DNA of 9,213 nucleotides from Neisseria sicca 4320 (lineage in GTDB: Bacteria > Pseudomonadota > Gammaproteobacteria > Burkholderiales > Neisseriaceae), in contig NZ_AEPF01000079.1 in NCBI RefSeq assembly GCF_000193735.1, positions 1-9,213 of the forward strand, in the 5' to 3' direction. Below the pieces are notes generated by a model. The model ran no database searches, had not been told where the DNA came from, and saw only the letters and a program-made list of their open reading frames with translations. This document shows positions 1 to 5,563 of the stretch, one piece after another (within the stretch, counting starts at the first letter, position 1; each line of letters opens with the position of its first letter). The translations under genes were made by a program, and so were the position numbers.

Positions 1-31
1 CACCGTACTGGTTTAAAGTTAATCCACTATA
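1..31. repeat. Right end of a Correia element (CREE/NEMIS), cut by window edge
   Basis: The first 31 bases end in TTAATCCACTATA, preceded by a CCGTACTGGTTTAAA stretch. This matches the terminal inverted repeat of Neisseria Correia repeat enclosed elements as I remember them. The same terminal sequence ends the complete element at 3835-3941. The rest of the element would lie left of the window. Such elements insert at TA and can carry outward promoters or be cut by RNase III; neither can be judged from this fragment. Confidence 0.75.
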
Positions 32-180
32 TTATTGAAAACCAATATTTAGTGGCAGCATATCGGTATAAAGTTCTACTCAAACAGCCCCTTTGATACC
101 TCACCCGCACAGGCATAATCATTGCCGAAACAGGGAGACCGACATTTTCATACACGCTATGAATTACGGATTTAATTTAA

Positions 181-208
181 AAGGCCGCCCGAATAATCGG
201 GCGGCCTT
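181..208 (-). terminator. Intrinsic terminator of nlpD (possibly bidirectional)
   Basis: There is a perfect 12-bp GC-rich stem, AAGGCCGCCCGA (181-192) with TCGGGCGGCCTT (197-208), and a 4-base loop ATAA. It lies 11 bp beyond the nlpD stop. On the minus strand it is followed by TTAAATTAAA, a fair U-rich tail. On the plus strand the tail is CAATTT, so it may also stop transcription coming from the left. Confidence 0.85.
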
Positions 209-219
209 CAATTTCTTCA

Positions 220-1116
220 TCAGAATGCAATATAAGTGGCAGGATTGACCGGTTTGCCGTTTTGACGGACTTCGAAGTGAAGTTGAGTACGGTTGGCATC
301 GGTATTACCCATTTGTGCAATGGTTTGTCCTCGTTTGACATTTTGTCCTTCATTGACGAGCAGACGTTGGTTGTGTCCGTATGCGCTCAAGAATGAGGAG
401 TTATGTTGGATGATGACAAGGTTGCCATAACCGCGCAAACCCGAGCCTGCATAAACTACTTTACCGTCTGCGGCAGCTACGACGGGCTGACCTGCATTAC
501 CGCCGATGTCCACGCCTTTATTGCTGCCGCCAAAGTTGGCAAGAACGTTACCGTTGGTCGGACGTTGCCATGTAATGCCGCTGACTGTACGGGTTGCACC
601 GGTAGCAACTGTCGGCGTATTGAGAGGTGCAGGAGCAGGCTTGGCAACGGGTGCAGGTGCAGAATATGACGGTTTGGCGGCCGCAGTCGAAGCAGGGGCA
701 GTATAACCGGCCGGTTTGACGCGCAGATTTTTTCCGACGCTGATGTTGTTGTCAGTCAAACCATTCCATTCACGCAGATTGTCTTGGGTAATATGGTAGC
801 GTTTGGAAATATTGTAAACGGTATCGCCACGGACGACAGTATGCGTTGCTGCATTGATGTCAACCGGAGCATAGGACGGAACATAGGCACCGCCGGAAAC
901 AGGAGGCGTATAGCTGCTGTTGACAGCGGGAGCGGAAGGAGGAGTATAAGGGGCATCGTTGGCTGCCGGCGCATTTGTGCCGTAAGGGGTCGCACCATAA
1001 GGATTGGAAGAAGTACCGGAACCGGCATTACCGACGACGACGGGGGCGGGTTGCTGGCTGGTACATGCGCCCAATGTCAGGGCGAAAGCGGCATAAAATG
1101 CGGTTTTTTTCAACAT
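220..1116 (-). CDS. nlpD: NlpD-like LysM/M23 murein hydrolase activator lipoprotein
   Basis: This 298-residue envelope lipoprotein is predicted to activate an amidase (AmiC in Neisseria) during septal peptidoglycan splitting. Residues 1-18 form a lipoprotein signal with lipobox LGAC and lipidated Cys18. A Pro/Ala/Ser/Tyr-rich linker (about 19-90) follows, then a LysM peptidoglycan-binding domain (about 91-135), a second Pro/Ala linker (to about 180), and an M23/LytM domain (about 183-298). The M23 zinc site is degenerate: the usual HxxxD is N199-KGV-D203 and the usual HxH is Q279-L-H280, although H248 (YGH) remains. The same losses occur in E. coli NlpD, which activates amidases without cutting, so I infer a non-catalytic activator. 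The gene follows surE on the same strand, as in the classic surE-pcm-nlpD cluster but without pcm. The ATG has an AAGGTC element upstream and a promoter at 1161-1189. Confidence 0.93.
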   Translation of the reverse strand: MLKKTAFYAAFALTLGACTSQQPAPVVVGNAGSGTSSNPYGATPYGTNAPAANDAPYTPPSAPAVNSSYTPPVSGGAYVPSYAPVDINAATHTVVRGDTVYNISKRYHITQDNLREWNGLTDNNISVGKNLRVKPAGYTAPASTAAAKPSYSAPAPVAKPAPAPLNTPTVATGATRTVSGITWQRPTNGNVLANFGGSNKGVDIGGNAGQPVVAAADGKVVYAGSGLRGYGNLVIIQHNSSFLSAYGHNQRLLVNEGQNVKRGQTIAQMGNTDANRTQLHFEVRQNGKPVNPATYIAF

Positions 1117-1160
1117 AATCGATGACCTTTATATCGGGGTTATTGTCTTGATTGGTGCAT

Positions 1161-1189
1161 ATCATAATAAAAATAAGCCCGCCCCTCAA
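1161..1189 (-). promoter_or_regulatory. Candidate sigma70 promoter of nlpD
   Basis: On the minus strand, TTGAGG (1184-1189) and TATGAT (1161-1166) are separated by exactly 17 bp, giving a start near 1154 and a leader of about 38 bases. The -35 box lies within the hairpin of the surE terminator, so nlpD probably has its own promoter rather than relying on read-through. The call is by eye and there is no expression evidence. Confidence 0.55.
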
Positions 1190-1201
1190 GTATCGGGGCG
1201 G
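1179..1201 (-). terminator. Intrinsic terminator downstream of surE
   Basis: The stem is CCGCCCC (1179-1185) with GGGGCGG (1195-1201) and a 9-base loop. Read on the minus strand it is followed by GCTTATTTTTATTA, a good U-rich tail. It lies about 90 bp past the surE stop and just ahead of nlpD. Confidence 0.7.
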
Positions 1202-1247
1202 TTAGGGACTGTTAAAATCGGCTTGCCGCGCCTGCTTCAGAACAAAA

Positions 1248-1259
1248 AGGTCGTCTGAA
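1248..1259 (+). repeat. Single DNA uptake sequence, AGGTCGTCTGAA dialect
   Basis: This is an exact 12-mer in the surE-nlpD gap. It has no inverted partner, so it is not a terminator here. DUS copies are recognised by the type IV pilus receptor ComP during natural transformation. Confidence 0.9.
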
Positions 1260-1290
1260 AACATTCGACAAAAAACAGAAATCTGTGTGC

Positions 1291-2046
1291 TTATCCCTCT
1301 TTAACGTCCTGCCAAAATCCGCTGACTGCATCCATATGGCGGTAGGAAGTCAAATCGATTTGCAGCGGTGTAACCGTGATAAAGCCTGATTCACATTCCC
1401 CGAAATCCGTACCTTGCTCCCGGTCGGAAATATCGCCGACGGGGCCTATCCAATAAATAGACTCACCGCGGGGATTCTTCATCGGGATAACGCTTTGCTC
1501 ATGATGCCGCCGCCCCAACCGCGTTGTTTTGATACCTTGCACCGCATCCGGCGGTACGGCGGGAATATTGATGTTCCAAAGAACAGGCGTTTTAGGCGGA
1601 TTTTTCAACAACCGCTCCAATATCATCCAAGCTGCCTGTTCCGCCGTCTGCCAATAACGCCCCCGCGTATCGTTCAAAGACAACGCAACGGCAGGAATGC
1701 CCATCAGGAAAGCTTCCGTCGCTGCGGCAACCGTTCCCGAATAAAGCGTATCGTCCCCCATGTTCGCACCATTATTGATGCCTGAAAGAACCAAATCGGG
1801 TTTAAAATCCGAAAGCACATGGCAACCCACATGAATACAGTCGGTGGGCGTACCGTCAACATAATAAAACCCGTTTGCCGCCTGCTTCATTTGCAAAGGA
1901 CGGTCGAGCGTCAAAGAATTGCTGACGCCACTTCGGTCGCGTTCGGGAGCAACGATGCGGACATTGGCAAATTCCGCCGCCACTCTCGCCAAAATGGCTA
2001 TGCCCTGCGAAGAGTACCCGTCGTCATTGGAAATCAAGATGTTCAT
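1291..2046 (-). CDS. surE: 5'/3'-nucleotidase SurE
   Basis: This 251-residue cytoplasmic survival protein dephosphorylates nucleoside 5'- and 3'-monophosphates (and, in E. coli, short polyphosphate) using a divalent metal. The family signature is complete: NILISNDDGY at the N-terminus with metal ligands D8 and D9, S39 in the APERDRSG loop, and N91 in LSGINNGANMGDDTLYSGT (88-104). Full length is normal for the family. The ATG at 2046 begins the canonical MNILISNDDG, which fixes the start; its Shine-Dalgarno (AGAGAG) is weak. A TACAAT -10-like box lies at 2074-2079 on the minus strand, but I see no good -35. An htpX terminator separates surE from the gene upstream, so it is probably transcribed alone. 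It ends before a hairpin at 1179-1201, with nlpD next. Confidence 0.96.
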   Translation of the reverse strand: MNILISNDDGYSSQGIAILARVAAEFANVRIVAPERDRSGVSNSLTLDRPLQMKQAANGFYYVDGTPTDCIHVGCHVLSDFKPDLVLSGINNGANMGDDTLYSGTVAAATEAFLMGIPAVALSLNDTRGRYWQTAEQAAWMILERLLKNPPKTPVLWNINIPAVPPDAVQGIKTTRLGRRHHEQSVIPMKNPRGESIYWIGPVGDISDREQGTDFGECESGFITVTPLQIDLTSYRHMDAVSGFWQDVKEG

Positions 2047-2121
2047 TGTTATAGCTCTCTGAAAAGGGATGCTATTGTATCGCCCCCATACTGCGACCGT
2101 CTATCCGAAACACTCATGAAA

Positions 2122-2164
2122 AAAAGGTCGTCTGAAACCAAATTTGGTTTTCAGACGACCTTTT
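2122..2164 (-). terminator. Inverted DUS pair forming the htpX terminator
   Basis: AGGTCGTCTGAA (2125-2136) and its reverse complement (2150-2161) form a stem of about 18 bp with flanking A/T pairs and one bulged T. The loop region contains AAATTT. On the minus strand the stem is followed by a run of seven T, so it should be an efficient terminator for htpX, whose stop is about 12 bp away. Confidence 0.88.
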
Positions 2165-2176
2165 GTTTTATTCGCA

Positions 2177-3016
2177 TTACAGACTTTTCAAACGCGCAAT
2201 GCGGTTATCCAAAGAAGGGTGTGTACTCAGCAGGGAATCTTTGGCATCACTGGCAATCCCCATTGCATTCATCTGCTCGGGCAAATCGCTCGTGCTGCCT
2301 TTCAAACGTTGCAGCGCGGCAATCATTTTATGCGCACCGACCAATTTGGCGGCACCCGCATCCGCACGGTATTCGCGCTGACGGCTGAACCACATGACGA
2401 TAATACTTGCCAAAAAGCCGAACACAATCTGCAACACCATGCTCACCATAAAATATGTGCCTTGGGAAGTGCTGCCGTCGTTATTTCGGGCAATCATGCC
2501 GGAAACAACGCGTGCCAAGAAAACCACAAACGTATTGACGACACCCTGTATCAGCGTCAACGTAACCATATCACCGTTGCCGACGTGCGCCATCTCGTGC
2601 GCCAAAACCGCTTCGACCTCGTCCCGGGTCATATGATCGAGAAGGCCGGTACTGATGGCGACTAAAGAGCTGTTGCGTGTCGCGCCGGTTGCAAAAGCAT
2701 TCGGTTCGGGAGAATGATAAATCGCCACTTCGGGGGTTTTAAGACTCCATTGACGGGCCTGCGCTTCAACAGTTGACAAAAGCCATGCCTCTTCTTCGCT
2801 GCGCGGCTGAACGATAACTTCCGCACCCACCGAGTTTTTAGCGATGGTTTTGGACATGAGCAGAGAAATAATCGAACCGGTAAAGCCGACGACGGCAGAA
2901 TACGCCAGCAAGCTGCCGACTTGGTCCGTACTGTTGATGCCGAGGACTGCCAAAACAATCCGGATAACGACTAAAACGGCGATATTGGTTACGAGAAACA
3001 GAAAGACACGTTTCAC
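2177..3016 (-). CDS. htpX: Protease HtpX, M48 family inner-membrane zinc metalloprotease
   Basis: HtpX (279 residues) degrades damaged membrane proteins with the active site facing the cytoplasm. The zinc motif is H140-E-M-A-H144 within VLAHEMAHVGNGD, and the third ligand is E215 in REYRADA. Membrane segments are seen at about 4-26, 33-54, 153-174 and 190-211, matching the family's four-helix plan. Length is close to E. coli HtpX (293). The start is GTG at 3014-3016, supported by AAAGGA (3023-3028) with 6-base spacing and by the family's MKR-hydrophobic N-terminus. It lies 184 bp downstream of the DUF4230 gene on the same strand. The gap is A/T-rich with no clear terminator, so co-transcription cannot be excluded; I found no convincing promoter in it. 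In other bacteria htpX belongs to envelope or heat stress regulons; nothing in this sequence shows the regulation here. Confidence 0.96.
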   Translation of the reverse strand: MKRVFLFLVTNIAVLVVIRIVLAVLGINSTDQVGSLLAYSAVVGFTGSIISLLMSKTIAKNSVGAEVIVQPRSEEEAWLLSTVEAQARQWSLKTPEVAIYHSPEPNAFATGATRNSSLVAISTGLLDHMTRDEVEAVLAHEMAHVGNGDMVTLTLIQGVVNTFVVFLARVVSGMIARNNDGSTSQGTYFMVSMVLQIVFGFLASIIVMWFSRQREYRADAGAAKLVGAHKMIAALQRLKGSTSDLPEQMNAMGIASDAKDSLLSTHPSLDNRIARLKSL

Positions 3017-3022
3017 CAGTGT

Positions 3023-3028
3023 TCCTTT
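3023..3028 (-). promoter_or_regulatory. Ribosome binding site deciding the GTG start of htpX
   Basis: On the minus strand AAAGGA sits 6 bases before the GTG at 3016. No in-frame ATG competes nearby, so GTG initiation is well supported. Confidence 0.8.
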
Positions 3029-3200
3029 AAATTTGTTTATTATGTAAAAAATGAATTCTTCAAATTACCTTGCAAAAGGCAATGGTATTTTCTCAAAAAG
3101 TCGCGCCTACCGAAATACCCTATTGGGAAAAGGTATGCAAATCCAAATACACTTTTGGTTACCCACGCGCAATATTATGCTGTCAAACGTCATTTCGGGT

Positions 3201-3803
3201 TCAATTGCACTGCCCCACAGCCGTCGGATAAACCGATACCTGCGTCTGCGTCAGGGCAAACAGGTTTTCAAGCTGCGTTTGCGCTTGGCGGTTGGCGTGA
3301 TCCAAAATCTGGGCTTTACACGCGCTGGCGAGGACTTGTTTTTTGGCTTCGTCCTGCACGGTTTTGAACACCGCCTTATCCACGGGCAAAAGGTTGAACG
3401 AGCCGGTTTGGATGTCGTACACCTCGATATTTTCCAAATCGACGCTGAGGATTTCTACGGGCGGCAGGCTGATGAGGACTTTTCCGTCCACGATATTGAC
3501 GTTGTCGGCATGAAGTTTGTCCAAATCCAAGCCCGCCAACACTTTGCCGCGCACGATAAACAGGCCGCTTTGCGAATCCTGCCACAATCTGCGCCAGTCG
3601 CCTTTTTTCTCGGTGCGGATGATGGTGTCGATGTAAAAAGCCGTACTTTCCAAGCGGTTCATCTGCTTAATCTGCATCAAAACGCCTTCGCGCGAAATCG
3701 CTTCATGGGCGTTGTCGTTGCGGTGCTGGGCATAAAACCAGCCGCCCGCCGCTGCGACTGCACAAAAAACAGATATTAAAATCAGTCGGTAAACCATTTT
3801 CAT
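3201..3803 (-). CDS. DUF4230 family membrane-anchored protein, unknown function
   Basis: This 200-residue protein has one N-terminal hydrophobic segment (about 5-24, no lipobox) followed by a soluble, probably periplasmic domain. The features fit DUF4230: an N-terminal ISREGVLMQIKQMNRLESTA-like stretch (37-56), then a region with LFIVRGKVLAGLDLDKL and DGKVLISLPPVEIL (81-120), and a C-terminal helix-rich part with two Cys (162 and 199) that could form a disulphide. The biochemical role of the family is not known to me. The ATG at 3803 has AAAAGGG about 10 bases upstream; an alternative ATG lies two codons downstream. The 5' end is 31 bp from a Correia element, whose terminal repeat may supply the promoter. 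It is divergent from ribB. Confidence 0.85.
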   Translation of the reverse strand: MKMVYRLILISVFCAVAAAGGWFYAQHRNDNAHEAISREGVLMQIKQMNRLESTAFYIDTIIRTEKKGDWRRLWQDSQSGLFIVRGKVLAGLDLDKLHADNVNIVDGKVLISLPPVEILSVDLENIEVYDIQTGSFNLLPVDKAVFKTVQDEAKKQVLASACKAQILDHANRQAQTQLENLFALTQTQVSVYPTAVGQCN

Positions 3804-3834
3804 CAGGTTAGACCCTTTTCGGTTGCGTTAAACT

Positions 3835-3941
3835 TATAGTGGATTAAAATTGCAATGATACGACGTTGCCAACGCCCTTATGTACTACCCGTACACGGCG
3901 GGCGTTGCCGCCTTGTCTCATTTTTATTTTAATCCACTATA
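3835..3941. mobile_element. Complete short-form Correia element (CREE/NEMIS, 107 bp)
   Basis: The element is bounded by 16-bp perfect terminal inverted repeats, TATAGTGGATTAAAAT (3835-3850) and ATTTTAATCCACTATA (3926-3941). The interior includes GTACTACCCGTACAC and CGCCTTGTCTCATTTTTAT, resembling the known Correia core. A length of 107 bp fits the internally deleted 104-108 bp class. It is non-autonomous and encodes nothing. It lies between the divergent DUF4230 and ribB genes, 31 bp from the DUF4230 start. Correia ends are reported to supply promoters and, when transcribed, to fold into RNase III substrates. A CACTATAAG box at its left end faces DUF4230, but no confident -35 is paired with it. 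Confidence 0.9.
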
Positions 3942-3978
3942 ACGCCCATATTCTTTCAAATGTTCAGATTTCAAGCAA

Positions 3979-4018
3979 AGGTCGTCTGAAAAACCAATTT
4001 TTGTTTTTCAGACGACCT
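3979..4018. repeat. Inverted DUS pair (16-bp stem) in a divergent intergenic region
   Basis: The stem is AGGTCGTCTGAAAAAC (3979-3994) with its reverse complement at 4003-4018 and an 8-base loop. Both arms hold exact DUS 12-mers. It lacks a clear T-run on either side, and no gene ends here. It is therefore probably an uptake site rather than a needed terminator, although it could insulate ribB from transcription leaving the Correia element. Confidence 0.9.
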
Positions 4019-4030
4019 CCCGTCAAAACA

Positions 4031-4082
4031 TTACCAAAAAGTAATAAAAAACCACCATCAAACACAGTTTGCCTTTTGGTAA
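4031..4082. promoter_or_regulatory. Candidate operator: inverted repeat overlapping the ribB promoter
   Basis: TTACCAAAA (4031-4039) is repeated as its exact reverse complement TTTTGGTAA (4074-4082). The arm centres are 43 bp apart, about four helical turns. The right arm covers the last base of the -35 box and the start of the spacer. A smaller palindrome, ATTAC-N6-GTAAT (4030-4045), overlaps the left arm. I infer a possible repressor-binding arrangement. It lies upstream of the predicted transcription start, so it would act as DNA, not RNA. Confidence 0.35.
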
Positions 4083-4097
4083 AGACGAGACTACAAT
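4069..4097 (+). promoter_or_regulatory. Sigma70-type promoter of ribB
   Basis: TTGCCT (4069-4074) and TACAAT (4092-4097) are spaced by exactly 17 bp. The start would fall near 4104, about 25 bases before the ATG at 4129. This leaves no room for an FMN riboswitch, and none of its conserved motifs is seen between 3942 and 4128. It also argues against the upstream in-frame TTG at 4069 as a start codon. Confidence 0.65.
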
Positions 4098-4128
4098 CGC
4101 CTACATCCTTTCAGCCACACAACACATC

Positions 4129-5466
4129 ATGAACACCACCGACCTGCGCCGCCGCAACCTGCGGCAATGGATAGCGGACAAATACGGCGGCCAGCAAACC
4201 CGTTTTGCCGAAGCCATCGCCATCAACCAAGGCGAATTGTCCGCCCTTCTGAAAAACAAATCCTTCGGCGAGAAAAAAGCCCGAAAAATCGAACAGGCGG
4301 CGCAAATGCCCGCCATGTGGCTGGATCAAGAACACGCCTCAGCCCAACCCGACCATCAAGAAAGACGCACCATGCCACACATTTCCTCCATCTCCGAAAT
4401 CCTCGCCGACATCAAAGCCGGCAAAATGGTCATCATCACCGACGCGGAAGACCGCGAAAACGAAGGCGATTTGCTGATGGCGGCGCAGTTCGTCACCCCC
4501 GAAGCCATCAACTTCATGATCAAGCACGCGCGCGGACTGGTTTGCCTGCCGATGGAAGGCAGCATGGTCGAGCGGCTCGGCCTGCCCATGATGACCCAGA
4601 AAAACGGCGCGCAATACGGCACCAACTTCACCGTTTCCATCGAAGCGGCGCAAGGCATCACCACCGGCATTTCCGCCGCCGACCGCGCCCTGACCATCCA
4701 AACCGCCGTCTCCCCGACCGCCAAACCCGAAGACATCGTCCAACCCGGCCACATCTTCCCCCTGCGTGCGCAAAAAGGCGGCGTCCTAGTACGCGCCGGA
4801 CACACCGAAGCCGGCGTCGATTTGGCACAAATGAATGGGCTCATCCCCGCCGCCGTCATCTGCGAAATCATCAACGACGACGGCACCATGGCGCGTATGC
4901 CCGAGCTGATGAAGTTCGCCGAAGAACACGGCCTCAAAATCGGTACGATTACCGACCTCATCGAATACCGCAGCCGCACCGAAAGCCTGCTCGAAGAAAT
5001 GGGCGATTCGCCCGTACAAACCCCTTGGGGCGAATTCCAGCAACACGTTTACGTTGACAAGCTCTCCGGCGAAACCCACCTCGCCCTCGTCAAAGGCAAA
5101 CCCTCTGCCGACACCGAAACCCTCGTCCGCGTTCACGAACCCTTCAGCGTCATGGACTTCATCCAAGCCAACCCGCGCCATTCCTGGTCGCTGCCCAAAG
5201 CCCTTGAGCGCATCCAGCAAGCCGAAAGCGGCGTCGTCATCCTCCTGCACCGCACCGAAGACGGCGCCACCCTGCTCGACCGCACCCTGCCCAAAGGCGC
5301 AAACCAAGCCTACAAATGGGACAGCAAAAGCTACGGCATCGGCGCGCAAATCCTCGCCGGTCTCAACGTCGGCAAACTGCGCGTGTTAGGCCAGCCTTCC
5401 GCCTTCACCGGCCTGACCGGCTTCGGCTTGGAAGTCGTCGGTTTTGAAGAAGCAGAAAACAAATAA
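4129..5466 (+). CDS. ribB: HTH domain + 3,4-dihydroxy-2-butanone 4-phosphate synthase + degenerate GTP cyclohydrolase II domain
   Basis: RibB converts ribulose 5-phosphate to 3,4-dihydroxy-2-butanone 4-phosphate plus formate, supplying the xylene-ring carbons of riboflavin. Read from ATG 4129 the product has 445 residues. Residues 1-66 look like the N-terminal HTH of phage CI/Cro-type repressors (GGQQTRFAEAIAINQGELSA, then GEKKARKIE and the WLD motif at 64-66). From M82 (ATG 4372) a standard RibB domain follows, with DAEDRENEGDL, RAGHTEAGVDL and CEIINDDGTMAR. The C-terminal part (about 285-440) keeps the GTP cyclohydrolase II fold signature YGIGAQIL but lacks its three zinc cysteines and the arginine-rich active loop, so it is probably inactive (the RibBX arrangement). 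From 4372 alone the protein would be 364 residues, a typical length. Neither ATG has a strong Shine-Dalgarno; AAGAAAGA precedes 4372 and nothing clear precedes 4129. Composition does not change across the junction. Confidence 0.9.
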   Translation: MNTTDLRRRNLRQWIADKYGGQQTRFAEAIAINQGELSALLKNKSFGEKKARKIEQAAQMPAMWLDQEHASAQPDHQERRTMPHISSISEILADIKAGKMVIITDAEDRENEGDLLMAAQFVTPEAINFMIKHARGLVCLPMEGSMVERLGLPMMTQKNGAQYGTNFTVSIEAAQGITTGISAADRALTIQTAVSPTAKPEDIVQPGHIFPLRAQKGGVLVRAGHTEAGVDLAQMNGLIPAAVICEIINDDGTMARMPELMKFAEEHGLKIGTITDLIEYRSRTESLLEEMGDSPVQTPWGEFQQHVYVDKLSGETHLALVKGKPSADTETLVRVHEPFSVMDFIQANPRHSWSLPKALERIQQAESGVVILLHRTEDGATLLDRTLPKGANQAYKWDSKSYGIGAQILAGLNVGKLRVLGQPSAFTGLTGFGLEVVGFEEAENK

Positions 5467-5481
5467 ACCGCCCGTCTGATC

Positions 5482-5526
5482 AAAAGGTCGTCTGAAATCC
5501 CGATTCCGGTTTTCAGACGACCTTTT
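5482..5526 (+). terminator. Inverted DUS pair forming the ribB terminator
   Basis: AAAAGGTCGTCTGAAA (5482-5497) pairs with TTTCAGACGACCTTTT (5511-5526), a 16-bp stem with exact DUS 12-mers in both arms (5485-5496 and 5512-5523). It starts 15 bp after the ribB stop. The T-run at its end runs directly into the mutL -10 box. Confidence 0.85.
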
Positions 5527-5534
5527 GCTATAAT
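5526..5534 (+). promoter_or_regulatory. Extended -10 promoter of mutL
   Basis: TGCTATAAT is a perfect extended -10 (TG-N-TATAAT). The -35 position, inside the DUS hairpin, is CCGGTT, a poor match that the TG extension could compensate. The predicted start near 5541 leaves about 22 bases before the mutL ATG. Confidence 0.7.
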
Positions 5535-5563
5535 ACCCGCCAGTTTGAAAACGGAAGAAACCC

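Noticed and set aside
147..163. Palindrome TTCATA-CACGC-TATGAA left of the nlpD terminator
   Set aside because: It has only 6-base arms, no adjacent promoter and no gene to regulate within the window.
3051..3779. 242-residue plus-strand frame opposite the DUF4230 gene
   Set aside because: It lies almost wholly antisense to a recognisable protein family member and has no motif of its own.
4069..4128. TTG start at 4069 extending the HTH-RibB frame by 20 residues
   Set aside because: The TTG is the first half of a good -35 box, and the predicted transcription start lies downstream of it. There is no ribosome binding site, and the extra residues match nothing known.
3942..4128. FMN riboswitch upstream of ribB
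   Set aside because: None of the conserved riboswitch segments is present, and the predicted leader is only about 25 bases.
4339..5349. Long open frames antisense to ribB (and similar ones antisense to mutL)
   Set aside because: They are products of GC-biased third positions in the real genes. Their translations are low-complexity and lack family motifs.
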